Assembly: GCA_964017235.1 (NCBI GenBank)
Contig: OZ024928.1
Span: 80,285,566 to 80,349,565, forward strand
Reading direction: 5' to 3'
Length of the DNA stretch: 64,000 bases
Source of the DNA: Sabellastarte sp. h YS-2021
Taxonomy: Eukaryota > Annelida > Polychaeta > Sabellida > Sabellidae
The notes under the pieces were generated by a model. That model did not search any database. It saw only the letters and a program-made list of their open reading frames with translations, and was not told the DNA's origin. How positions within the stretch are numbered: position 1 is the first letter of the stretch; each line of letters begins with the position of its first letter. Shown piece after piece: positions 18,491-61,904 of the stretch. The position numbers and the translations under genes were made by a program.

Positions 18491-20339
18491 CCAAAGAACA
18501 TTTCACTGTGAAAGTACAGAATATTTTTAATCTTGTTATTTTCATAAATTGGTTTGTACTCACTGTTATTGTATTTTATCAAATAATATTGTCTAGAATT
18601 TTATTGGAAACCTCCAAATTATCACCAAATTGGTGGTAGTGTGTTTATGATGTGTCCTCTTAAAAGATGACATTTAGTTTAGCTCTCTCATTCCAGATGA
18701 AATAGACAAAGTATTGCTTGAAACAAGGTTTACCTTTTTACTTTTAAACTTCAACACAGCTTACCGATATTAAATTTCTTGCTTGTACATTAGTATTTTA
18801 AATATGAACCTAAAGTGTCTGCATATTGTAAATAAATGTTGTGCCTTAGTCAGAAGTCACAGATATATAATAGTAATCTTAAAGTCACTGCAAATGCTTT
18901 GGTTGTAAGTCATTCAACCTGTATTATTTAACTTGAAAATTATATGTTTGAATAAGGCAGTGCTCGGTTGATCATGAAACCTTCCAGTGGTTGAATTAAC
19001 ATTCAATTTTAAAGTGAACCAAGACTGACACAACAGTAGCTCATACTGGTCTATGTTTTAACGATTCATATATCTATATAACTATCACTATGCTCTTTCT
19101 AGGTCATTTTAAAATGCTTCTTTAACTTTAAAAATTAGCTCAAAGACTCCATAAATACTGCACAAATAGTACTTCATCACCCAAAATTTTTATATGTTTG
19201 AAAAAAAATCAATGTTTTCCAAGAAAAATTCTAGGAATGAGAATATCTGTTAATAAAAGGATGCTAGTTTGTTTGAGTTGCTGGCTGATCCTGATGGAGG
19301 TAAAATTGCAGATTGGTATAGTTCAAGGATTATTTCCTAGATCATTGATATCAGTGTGAAGCCACATGGATAACTCACCTACAATCATACCAAGAGCTGG
19401 AGACCTGTCATTGCAAAATAGTTCAGAACTTCTGAACACCTCACTTGTCCAGTAGTTAACATTTTTGGTGTTTTATCATCTGCCTGTTGCAAGGTTCCAG
19501 TCCATTTCATGGCAAAATGTAGGATAGTGGATCGAGGAAAAGTTGAGCTTTTAAAAAACCCAAATTTGACCTTTGTCTTTTGTTGCCCTCCAGACCTTGT
19601 AGTGTGTATCATTGAGTGACAAAAACACAGTCATCAGTTGAACTTGATGTTTGTTACGATGTATGAAGAAAGTGTTCTTACCAAACAGATGTGGTTTACC
19701 TTGATTCAGCTCTGTCACTTCTTTAATCAGATTTTATTTGTTCTAACCTTAGTAATGTAAGACAATTTTAACTTATTATATTCGTGAAATATTAGATAAC
19801 AAATGGTCAAATCTAACTTAAATAAAACCACATATCTGTTCTGGTTGAAGGGTTTTGCTCAAATATTGTAAGAAAATTTCTGTAGAAGTTTTGGTGACTT
19901 CACAGTTATTTGAATGCGAGAACTCCATAATACAGAAACATGTGTATCAAATATTGTAGTTGTGATAAATTATGTATAACAGTATTTATTCCTATATTAA
20001 ACTATGTATGAGTGTAAATTTATGAGTATATTCATGTATTAAAGTTGTTGATTGAATCTATTTTTATTGATAATGCCCATTTTTTTTAAGAAGTGTGACA
20101 CAAACTTGACAAACTCTGACCTCACACAAGATACTCAGAAACTATTAAGTTTGAAAGAGTATATATCTCTATACACCCTGTACACATAGCATGCTTTCTT
20201 GTTGAGTGTTGCAATAAACTCAGCCTTGTAATGTAATTAAAGTTTGATTTTTACTTTGCTTGCTTCAAGGACACACAGCATCACATGGCCATAGTTTCTT
20301 TTTATGATATGTTCATACTTTTCATTTCCGAATTAGAAT
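18491..20339. other. Intergenic sequence, nothing recognised
   Basis: AT-rich sequence between the ALK 3' end and the KMO 3' end. No frame above 76 codons and no recognised motif or repeat. Confidence 0.55.
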
Positions 20340-20353
20340 TCAAAAGTTCTGCA

Positions 20354-20507
20354 GAGGTCCACGGTGGCCTAGTGGTTCACCAGTTTGGCATCAAATCACA
20401 GGCTTTCACCTCCATAGGTTTGAGTCCTGCTAATGGCAAATGCCGAGGACCTGTCGCAATATGACTTTGGCTGTTGAGCGGAATGTAAAACCCCAACTTT
20501 GACTTTG
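20354..20507 (+). mobile_element. tRNA-derived SINE, older copy of the 17972 family
   Basis: Same layout as the 17972 SINE: AGGTCCACGGTGGCCTAGTG, a weakened B box GGTTTGAGTCC, GCCGAGGACCTG and a tail ending AAAACCCCAACTTTGAC. The target duplication is TCAAAAGTTCTGCA at 20340-20353 against TCAAAAGTACTGCA at 20508-20521, one mismatch. Mutations in the B box and tail agree with greater age. Confidence 0.92.
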
Positions 20508-20521
20508 TCAAAAGTACTGCA

Positions 20522-21563
20522 CAGAGGCCATTTATATATGGGTTGTGCTATTTCTTGAACCCTGGAATGGACCCTATTTTGCCGGAAATTTCAAACTCAA
20601 AGTGATAAGAATTGATATTAAAGTTACAATATTTTAGAAAGTTTTTTCGACAATGAGTCTAAAATAATTTTGTAAATTAACTTTATATTTAGCATGAATA
20701 CAACATGTTCCGCTGAAACTTAATGGATTGCTTTTGGTTTAACACTGCTTTGAATGCATAATATGAGACATATCATGATGGGTAATTACAGAGATGGAGA
20801 AAAGTAGTCTATGCATTTAGTCATAATTCTACATTGTAAAACTGCCAAAATTCCCTTTTATGTTTGGATTGAAATGTGCACCCAAAATTTATGCAAGCCT
20901 GTCCCTATTTTAGGTGGAGGATCAGTTACAATGATTGATACCTGCAGTAAAGAAATGACCATTCTAAAAATACAAGCAAAACAAATAGAGGAACAAACAT
21001 TCACATGTGTAAATATTTAATAACTTCACACTGTTATAAAAGCCACTTCCCAAAATACCTCAAAGATATGAAATGATATACAATTGTAAAGCTTGTCAAA
21101 TTTTATAAATATACACAAGTTTAGTAACATATTAAAATACACTGATATCAAAAGTAGCTGCCTGGTAAATCAATCCTTTATATTTACTCTAACAGTATAA
21201 ACTCTTATCAATAAGTGGGATTAAATCATTAGCATTTTCCACATACTCTTCTTAAGTTCTATTAGGTTGATATAAATGTACTGAATCTTTGTCTCAAAAC
21301 ATGAGGACATTGGTCTTCAGATTGTGTTCAGGCAATGGAGGGTCTGCAATATACCATTGCAATCAGGTCTTCATAAACAAATAGAAGTCTCCTGTTCAAA
21401 AGTTTTTGTGCAGGTGCAAATTTTCAGTAGACATTATTTTTTTAGTTATCTGAAAAGTTGATTATCCAAAATGACTTCCTGGTAAAATTTTTAATTTAAC
21501 TGCATTAACCTCATAAGCAGAATCCGACCATTAGAGAAAATAAATTCTCATTACTTTCTATTG
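20522..21563. other. Intergenic sequence, nothing recognised
   Basis: AT-rich. A 69-codon frame at 20811-21020 lacks splice or domain support. Confidence 0.5.
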
Positions 21564-21569
21564 TTTATT
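21564..21569 (-). promoter_or_regulatory. KMO: Candidate KMO polyadenylation signal
   Basis: AATAAA on the minus strand (TTTATT on plus), about 300 bases downstream of the KMO stop codon. If it is used, the KMO 3' UTR overlaps the putative plus-strand exon at 21660-21787. Confidence 0.4.
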
Positions 21570-21659
21570 TGTAAAATCTTCTTGCAGTATTCAGACATTG
21601 CCTGTTGGAGACAGTCAATTTGATAACTATCTTTTTGTTCTCTTCTCAAATTTCAATAG

Positions 21660-21787
21660 AAAATGTTCTGCATGACCGAAGATATGTTGAACACCCTGAC
21701 TTTGTATTAGAAGGGTTACAGGAAATAGAAGGGTTATGGGAGGAGTTCCAGGCAGCAATAATCCGAGACTGCAAGAGAGAGACATAA
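21660..21787 (+). CDS. Possible terminal exon of an unidentified plus-strand gene
   Basis: A strong acceptor (CTTTTTGTTCTCTTCTCAAATTTCAATAG, quoted as TTCTCAAATTTCAATAG) precedes 21660. In the frame with one base borrowed from a previous exon, 41 codons read NVLHDRRYVEHPDFVLEGLQ and continue EIEGLWEEFQAAIIRDCKRET to TAA at 21785-21787. Composition is soluble-protein-like, acidic and helical, unlike the repeat-derived frames nearby. I do not recognise the family and found no upstream exons on this strand. It lies antisense to the KMO 3' UTR. It could be a chance open frame. Confidence 0.35.
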
Positions 21788-21868
21788 AGAACCAGCAGCC
21801 TTAAGCAAGCCTCCTTCCCCGTTACAGTTGTACAAATGTTCCACACAAGGACACTTCCTGAAGTTGTG

Positions 21869-53574
<31,706 letters not shown>

Positions 53575-53622
53575 GTCTACAGCTGTTGTTTTGTCTTCCC
53601 TTTAAAATGGGCTGCGTAATCC
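53575..53622 (-). other. KMO: KMO 5' UTR end of exon 1, with a likely upstream splice acceptor
   Basis: On the minus strand ATTCTTCTACCACAG precedes GATTACGCAGCCC, 48 bases before the ATG. This looks like an acceptor, so a non-coding first exon probably lies further up (above 53622). I could not place the promoter. Confidence 0.45.
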
Positions 53623-55373
53623 TGTGGTAGAAGAATCTGTGTCACAATTTCACCCCAAAACAAACTTTCAAATTGTTATATATTATTTAGTTTACAATAC
53701 TTTTATCCGTACTGTATGAATAACCAGTCTTCCAACGACACCACACCAATATATTATTTGTGATTTTACATATAATTAGACCATGTGGTGATGTAACAGT
53801 TTTAACATAGGCTTCCTTTGCATAAAATAGATGTTCTCCACTTTAATGAACGAGATGTTATAATGTCCACATTCAGTAATAACAGTTTTTTCTCACATGA
53901 CTCCAGTAAAGTACATGGACCCCATGAAACTAGTTCTAGATTAACAAGAACCACACGGAAATATTTTATATGTTATAATTAAAGTGCTAATTAAAACCCT
54001 ATTGGGTACTGTATGTATACAGTATTGAAATCTCTGAATTTGTAAATAGGTCATTTCTTCTTTTGGGAGGAAATTCTTTCAGTTTTCTTCTTTATTTAGT
54101 TTCATATTATTGTCTGTTTGCATGATATAAATAGTGACTATATTTTACATAAGTGTTTACAAAACAAATTCACCGTCAGGTCCTTTGGGGAGAAGTATTA
54201 TTTGAAACTTTCAACTGATATACTCTTGAATTGTCACCCATATCTATATAATATGGATAGTGGAATTTTTTAAAGGACAGATATGGGTGTACGAGCGGCA
54301 AGTAATGGGCCAAAGTTTGAAAAAGACAGACTGCATGTACATTGTTGAGATTCTAGCATATTGGTACAATAGTGAATAGTATCGCTTGGTGGTAGTGGGC
54401 GGTGTTAAAGTTATGTCCATGATTTATGGCATCAACAGAGTGTGGTCTGTCATCTGGTACTTTTACATCACACGTGAGAGACCTCCGTGGGAAAATGACA
54501 AGCATATTCAGGATTCAATTACTTGATTTGAACCCTGTTGTCATGGGCTCAAATCTCTCTCATTACAACACATGGTAATAAACGTTCGAAGTAATAAACG
54601 TAATATTACCCCAACTGGCCAACTTGTCAGGTATCAGATCGCCTCATTATTACCAAATCAAATTACATGAGGGATATGTAGAAGAAACTTGATTCTACTG
54701 TATCATGTAAATTGCATAAACTGGCTTTTAGGTTGGTTTCAACAGCCAGACCCTTGTAAAACAGACATAGATTCTACATGTGTATATATTTTCCACAAGT
54801 TGACAGGAGTTAGATTAAAATTAATGCACAACCTCAGATGTGATTTCAAACCAATCTGCTAATTCCAAGAAATATTTGACTCCTAGGACCAGTGTTGATA
54901 TCACATAGGACACGGTGATAGACTGGTTAATAAGTTTAACATTTCACCACTCGCCTGTCAAAGCTGTGGTTGTGGGTTCAAATGAAACTCATCAAAAGAT
55001 GCGGTAATTAGTTGTTGAAAAGAACCACAACTTTGACCTTTGACATCGATATTCTTGATGTTCCAGTTACCTCGCAATAATGAGATAACAGATTTTATTA
55101 AAATGCACTGTCTCACATGATATATGCTTTCCCAGCAATAACGAGAGATAAATTTTTATGATGTATGCATTTCACAATTAATTATTGGTGTAGTGAATGG
55201 TGTTAAGTGTCATCGGTTCTAAAGAAAAATTCTATGATACTAGTTGAAATGTAAAGACTTGCTCCTTCATTGCCTTAAGTTGTTCAACTGACCAAAATAG
55301 TGAAACTTGTACCCTACGACTGTAAATTTTACAATAATTCATACACAAACTTCACTAAAGGTATTAAAACTAC
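53623..55373. other. Sequence upstream of KMO, no gene recognised
   Basis: Should contain the KMO promoter and a non-coding first exon, neither of which I can place. Near 54950-55050 GTGGTTGTGGGTTCAAATGA resembles a decayed tRNA-SINE B-box region, not called. Confidence 0.4.
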
Positions 55374-55772
55374 GGAAGCCTATAAGGGTCATGCTGAAAA
55401 AAAAAATTAAGTCGTAATTACGACTTACTATGTCGTAATTACGACTTATGAATTTTTTTAAAAACAAAAAACAACAATATTATCTCATAATTACGACTTA
55501 CACAAGTCGTAATTACGAGATACTAAGTCGTAATTACGACTTATGAATTTTTTTTAAAACCAAAAACAAGAACTCCTAAGTCGTAATTACGACTTACTAT
55601 CTCGTAATTACGACTTACACAAGTCGTAATTACGAGATCCTAAGTCGTAATTACGACTTATGAATTTTTTTTTAAACCAAAAACAAGAACTTACTATCTC
55701 GTAATTACGACTTGCTATCTCGTAATTACGACTTGTGAATTTTTTTTAAAACAAAAAACAACAAAATTGAGT

Positions 55773-56085
55773 GTTGGGCATGATCTCCCTTAGTGGTCAA
55801 GTGGGTAACACATTTGCCTGGCACACTGTTAATTAGGGTTCAAGCCTGGGTCAGGGAGATACATAGTGACTCAGATGATCACTATATTGGAGGTCCCGTG
55901 TTATCGGGCCCTTTCCCCAGTGACACCTAAAAGAACTTTGGAGACGTTGATAATTAGTCATCTCCAAGCCTCTTGATAATTAGTCATCTCCAAGCCTCTG
56001 TCTCTCTCTGTTGTAAATGTGATAGTCCCAGTATGACCCTGAGTGGTTGATGTGGATGTTAAACAACTAAATAACTTTAACTAAG
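55773..56085 (+). mobile_element. tRNA-related SINE, forward copy
   Basis: GATCTCCCTTAGTGGTCAAG, GGTAACACATTTGCC (A-box region), GGGTTCAAGCCTGGGTC (B-box-like) and closing GGGAGATA, which pairs with TATCTCCC-type sequence at the head (ATCTCCC/GGGAGAT stem). The tail includes two TAATTAGTCATCTCCAAGCC copies and ends GGATGTTAAACAACTAAATA, comparable to the GTTAAACCCC tails of the other SINEs here. Confidence 0.82.
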
Positions 56086-56467
56086 TTGGGCATGACTGAC
56101 AGGACAAGGCAACTGTCTAGCTGACCATAAAATCTTTTGCTACATATACTCAAGGTAGGAAAGTGACTCTAACCAACTTCAACCTAAGTAGCCAGTACTA
56201 CCAGCCTACAGAACACTCACTAATAACATTCAGTTAGAGCCAATTACATTAAACAACTAGATTACACTCTCGAAATTGTGCACTGACTGTAGCCTGTTAT
56301 TAACTAGTCATAGAGCCCCATAGACATCCATATTGCCTGACCTAATTTTGCTTGCTTAGGCTAAAGTGTTCCATTGTCTATCTTTTACAATGGTATGCCC
56401 ACAACCCTAGAATGTGGTTTATTTTTGGGTGAGGGTTGTGGGTAACTTGTGGAGTGTAGGCAGTTGT

Positions 56468-56561
56468 CTATGTATCTCCCTGACCCAGGCTTGAACCCTA
56501 ATTAACAGTGTGCCAGGCAAATGTGTTACCCACTTGACCACTAAGGGAGATCATGCCCAAC
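56468..56561 (-). mobile_element. SINE head, inverted perfect copy
   Basis: Exact reverse complement of 55773-55866 over 94 bases. The rest of the SINE tail is not present in this orientation. Confidence 0.93.
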
Positions 56562-57358
56562 TTAGAGCTTTAGCTCTGAACAAACACCACACCGTCTATT
56601 AGCATAGATTGGTGTTATAAAGGAAAAATGTTTGGTCAACTTTATTCTGCATTAGCTACCTCCATCGCAGTTTTAAATTCATCCCAATGTAACCCAGTCT
56701 TAAGTTATAATTGCGAGACAATTTTGTTGTTTTTTATTTTTAAAAAAATTCATAAGTCGTAATTACGACTTAGTATCTCGTAATTACGACTTATGTAAGT
56801 TGTAATTACGAGATAGTAAGTCGTAATTACGACTTAGGAGTTCTTGTTTTTGGTTTTAAAAAAAATTCATAAGTCGTAATTACGAGATAGTAAGTCGTAA
56901 TTACGACTTAGGAGTTCTTGTTTTTGGTTTTAAAAAAATTCATAAGTCGTAATTACGAGATACTAAGTCGTAATTACGACTTAGGAGTTCTTGTTTTTGG
57001 TTTTAAAAAAATTCCATAAGTCGTAATTACGACTTGTGCAAGTCGTAATTACGACTTAATTTTTTTTTCAACATGACCCTTATAGGCTTCCATATAAAAC
57101 AATTCTTTGCAGATAAACTATTTATCGTATATAGTTACGTGCAATCATGTATAGTAATTTTCCTGTCAGAGAAGATCCAGAATAGCCACCTAAAAAGTAA
57201 GCAGTCTTTGAAGAATTCATTATTCAGTAGATCTATTTAACTTTTATTTGAAAGTTGTACCAAAACATGTTGAAAGAATTAAGATGGCCAGAGTACTTGG
57301 GGTTAGATGTGGTGCAGGGTAACCATACCAACAGTAAAGCTATATAACCTTCTCTTTG

Positions 57359-57560
57359 CACTAGCGGATCGGGGGTGGGGGTTCAGGGGGTTCGAGCCCA
57401 AAGTACAAAATTATTTCTTGAGAGTGGTGTTGAATTTACAGAAAATGCACTATATTTTTATCAAAAATTAATTTTTTTCCTGGGGGCATGCCCCCACCCC
57501 CCCTAGTTATGGTATGTCTAATGTGAACCCCCCCTTACTTAAAAGCTGTATCCGCCCCTG
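57359..57560 (-). mobile_element. Second copy of the 5-bp-duplication MITE
   Basis: CACTAGCGGATC...GTATCCGCCCCTG, with CTTTG at 57354-57358 and again at 57561-57565. Reverse orientation relative to 31957-32258, with the same GGCATGCCCCC, TTATGGTATGTC-type core and TTCACATTAG words. Confidence 0.93.
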
Positions 57561-57742
57561 CTTTGTGTATTTAATGCTAGCTGGATGCTTGCAATTTTAT
57601 TTGGCCAATGTTGCCGTTTTCGTGATGTACGTTGACTATTGATAATGGTGGTCATTATGTTATTTCTGTTGAAGAAGGACAATGGGAGATTCGAGTTTGA
57701 GTTCATTTGCGTGTTTCATTTGGGAAACATATATAAACTTCT

Positions 57743-58324
57743 GGGCTGGTATTCACAAAGGGTCTTAGACTCAGCCAAGTTTTGGGCTAAGTCAGGACTT
57801 AAATCTAAGACTTTGGTCTTAGCTAGGCCTGGGACTTAAATGGATTTCACAAAGGGTGACTTAGCTAAGTCCAAGCTTATCAAATAACCACTGTGGTTTT
57901 CTGTGTCACGTGATCTTTTATATCTACTCAAAATATACTGTTGGTGACATATCCCTTATTTGATTCATTTCACCTAAGGATAAGTGTTGTTTTGAAATGG
58001 AAAACCTTGTTACCACATGTAAACTTCCCAAAGACTACTTTAGTGACATCTTCTGTATTATACTTTATTTACAGCCATTCAAATTCTGAAGTGGAAAATA
58101 GTTTATGGCGGCCATATTTAAGCCTCTTTACAAAATTTAAGCCCACTACCTCCCAGACTTAAAGTTAAGTCCACTGACTTAGCAATTTCATGGACTTAAC
58201 TGCTTTGTGAAATCCACTAAGTCTAAGACCACAGACATGTCATTCTGTTGACAAAAGTTAAGACCATAGTCTTAAATTTAACTCTAAGTCTAGGCTTAAT
58301 AAGTCCCTTTGTGAAATCGGCCCC
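57743..58324. mobile_element. MITE with ~20-30 bp imperfect inverted repeats (Harbinger-like)
   Basis: Left GGGCTGGTATTCACAAAGGG and right CCCTTTGTGAAATCGGCCCC are inverted, with GACTTA/TAAGTC words throughout. TTTATGGCGGCCATATTT occurs near 58101. It resembles the element at 23809 in layout. The 73-codon frame at 57941-58162 is not a gene. Confidence 0.85.
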
Positions 58325-58339
58325 AGAAGAAATACTACC

Positions 58340-60770
58340 AATAACAGTATTACTTTAAGATGTGGGGGTTAAATGGTCATTATTTTCAATCTTTTTAATC
58401 AAAGTACTCTCTTGAAATTTGTAGTAGATATTTTGCACCAAACATACAAATTTGACAAATAGTTTATACGAACTGAAATTAAACTTAATTGCATCTTCCC
58501 AAACATCTAATCAATATCTCAGTGGTGCGTAAAAACTCCTATAAATTGAAAGCCCGTAATTATTCCAAATAATTTGTAAAATTAGGTGATTTTTAAGCCA
58601 CTGTAAAGAATAATATTGATGGCCTAGTACAAATATACAAGGTAAAATACCATATTTTGGCAACATTGAAGAGTAGATTATCATTGACGTGAATTTTAGA
58701 TTTGTGGGTAGCTGAATCAAAACTGGATACTTAAAAATATCAGGATTGGTACACGTCATTGGGAGTTACTCTGGAGCAGTAAATACCACCTCTGACACAT
58801 TTTTTTTTGCATTTTTACAGGTCGTGAACTCATGTATACCAGTCGTAAAAAGTATAAAGAATGCAGCATTATACTATGGCTTTTGTTTATTTCTTTGTTA
58901 AATTGTTAATGTTGATTCTTTTGTATTAATGGGGTATTTTATGTCAGTGAGGCAAATTGTTGACAAAATTGATTTGCGTGTGTAACAGCTACATACATGG
59001 GTAAAGTAGTTGTTGTGGGATTAAGACAAAATGTAATCCAAGAAAGTGTGATTTAAATAATCAGTGCTGGAAAAAAGAAACCGCTAGCAGTTTAAAAAAT
59101 GTGTCTTTTTGCTGTCAAAAGAAATGAAATCCTCTTCCAATTGCTCCACCTTATCCTCAGATTTCTTGGATCACCCAGTGAAAAGCATTCTCAGTTCGCA
59201 CAACCTTTTCCCATACAATTTCATCCATGGACATTTTAAATAAAGTCACATTTGTTAAAAAGGTATGAAGTAAAGCTTCTCTTATATCCCGTCGTACATG
59301 TATACACATGTAAGTGTGCTGCAAATTTTGTTGAAAAAAAAAACTACCACGGGCTGGTAGTGGGGTAGTAGAGATTTGCACTTGCAAACAATGTATAAAT
59401 TGTTTCAACAAGGGTGTCTTGAATATCAAAGAACATACTGCGTGCACACAGAGAAAATGTGCATGCTAATTTTCATTGTGTGGTCTCTGCAGCCTTGATA
59501 TTCTATTATAAAATATAAAGTGTAGCTCAAGTGTCCCTTGCAAATCAGCCGATTTTTCTCTGTAACCAGGACGTACGTGCACGTACGATGGGATGTATGA
59601 GAGGCTTAATTTAAGGAGTTGATCTAATTGAAAGATATGTGTACAAATATCTAAACAGTAAGACAGATATCTTATCAACTAAAATTTTTTAAGTATTAAA
59701 TGTTGAAAAATGATCTCATTTAATTTTTAATTAAAATAAGATTTTAGAGATTAGACCCCTTTGTTTCGTTAAAGTAGTACATATCAGATTTCAAGGCTAA
59801 ACTTGTGTTATGTCCATTTTCCCTGGTCATACCTGCCGGGGGGGGAGGGGGTCCAGAACATCCTAGATGTGGGCAAGACCAACAAAACAGCAACACAAGT
59901 ACATAGTACACACTTTAATCCCAATTTAACCCTTCACAAACTATTTACTTGTAAAAACACTTAATAATTTTCAGATTTTCATCTCTGGGAACATGTACGT
60001 TGTTACTGCCACACCTTGGCTGTTCTTCCTTTTTTCCAGAGGAAACATGGGTTTTTATATTTTGGGTTAAGCCTTGGCCAAGTTAACATATTTTGGGCTT
60101 TTGTTCAATGGATAAAATTTTCTTACACATATTTTCTGGCATAAGTAAATGTGCAGGGTTTTTTAAAACTCAAAACTAAACTATCATTACGAACAGTAAA
60201 TAAATAATCGGATACATTACGTCCAAATACACAAATACAAATTTACCAGATGCATTATACAGCATAATAATAATATTAGTCACTGAGGAAAAATATCTGA
60301 AAACCTAGTACCTTTATTAATCCCTTCCTTTAGAGATTAAGCAGTGTAACATGATAACTAATTGAGATATTTATTAATTAGATCACTAGGAATTAATCAG
60401 GCTTTCCTAAATAATGCTTTTAAACGTGTCGTGTAACTTATAGAGATTGTATTTTGCGCTTGTTTTTCTCTACAATTATCTTGGCAAAGGTACAGCTCAT
60501 TGCTAGCTTATGTTTGCTAATTTATTTTCATTTATATAGCTACAGTGAAAAAACAATACCGTAGTTGATAAAGTATTTATATATAGGATTAATACATTAC
60601 TTTTAATATATTATGTTTTCAGTTTGTCTTAACATTTTGCTTTTCAAATTCTCTCTGCCATATCTGCGTGGTAAGGATCCCATTTTTTTTCTGGAGTTCT
60701 GCCTAACAAGTATACTTTCTCCAAGTCTTTCACATTCCACAAAATCTGACATACATGGTATCATTGTATC
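58340..60770. other. Intergenic, nothing recognised
   Basis: AT-rich with short frames on the minus strand (58511-58759, 59157-59447, 59466-59678) lacking motifs or matching splice sites. A G-run of nine at about 59838. Confidence 0.5.
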
Positions 60771-61660
60771 CACCAGATAGCATCCCATGGATACTATGGA
60801 TTTCGCTTCGTTACACCGCTGCAGTGAGTAGAGAGATTTCACCGTTACCGCTCTAACAAAAAAATATTATAGCTAGCCTTCTCAAATTTGCAGGATATAT
60901 TCATAACCATAAAATCTTGCCTGGGAATATTTTTGGCCTCATTTTGAGAAACAAAATGGCTGCCAGGAACATTTATTCGACTTTAAGCAAGGACTTTTGT
61001 TGGCCCTCTAGAGCAAAGGGTATTATAAGTAGAGATATCAAATTCACAGGATATGTTCCTTATGACAAAATCTTGACTGGGAATATTTTTGGCCTCATTT
61101 TGAAAAACAAAGTGGCCGCTATGGCCGTTTTTTGTCAGTCATGAAAAGAGCTTATATATCACTTATTATTGGTCCTAGAGGTTTGGGATGGTGAACCAAC
61201 CTATAGGAAATCATGGGCTGGGAATCTTTTGGTGTGGTCAGATTTGACCTTGGACCCATCCTTCAAGGTCAAACGAGGATAGCCAAACTTAAAAGAGCTT
61301 ATAACTCACTTATTATTGGTCCTAGAGGTTTGCAATGTGAAACCAATATGTAGGAAATCATGGGCTAGGAATCTTAGGATGTGATCAGATTTGACCTTTG
61401 TCCCCTCTTTCAAGGTCAAATGAGGATAGCCAATATTAAAGTGCTTATATCTCACTTATACGTGTTCCTAGAGGTTTGCAATGTCACACCAACCTATTGG
61501 AAATCATGGGGTAAGAATCTTTTAATGTTGTCAGATTTCACCTTGGGCTCCTTCAAGGTTAAGCGATGGTTGATTGGCTTTGGTGAGTTTTCCTTCTGGT
61601 GGATACAATTTGCATCAGTTGTCTGATGTGCTAGATCTAGTTATTTATGAATCTAGCGGG
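60770..61660 (+). mobile_element. Third copy of the 5401-type element core, partial
   Basis: ATTGTATCCACCAGATAGCA, AGAGAGATTTCACCGTTACCG, AATATTATAGCTAGCC and GGCCTCATTTTGAGAAACAA match 7405-7570. From about 61140 come three ~147-bp units (ACTTATTATTGGTCCTAGAG at 61161 and 61308). The 155-bp array and both hairpin ends are absent. Confidence 0.85.
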
Positions 61661-61904
61661 TGAGTGGGGAACCTTATGTCAGCCTCAAATTCTGGTAAAA
61701 AAATAATAATGTTACCTTAAAGGACTTGAAGAAGAAAGTCTACCCAACAATAGCTGGCTCTTCTCTCATGGTAATTAAAAATTGCTGACTTTCATTTGTT
61801 AGTTTGAAAGGCTTTCCTTATTAATTCTGATAGAATGATACTTAATACTTAAAACAGTTCCTTTTATTGACTAGTGGCTATCGACATTTGAATGTATTTA
61901 TAAA

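Larger units (their letters stand above)
55374..57091. mobile_element. Inverted-repeat DNA transposon with palindromic arrays and inverted SINE heads
   Basis: Ends GGAAGCCTATAAGGGTCATG and CATGACCCTTATAGGCTTCC are perfect inverted repeats, continuing AAAAAAAAATTAAGTCGTAA. Both arms then hold arrays of the palindrome AAGTCGTAATTACGACTT, separated by short TGAATTTTTTTAAAACAAAA linkers (55405-55745 and 56741-57066). The next layer is a 94-bp perfect inverted repeat (55773-55866 and 56468-56561) of a tRNA-like SINE head. No transposase is visible. Confidence 0.93.

Noticed and set aside
55405-57066. CRISPR-like regular repeats
   Set aside because: Animal nuclear DNA, repeats are palindromes with constant short linkers, and there are no unique spacers.
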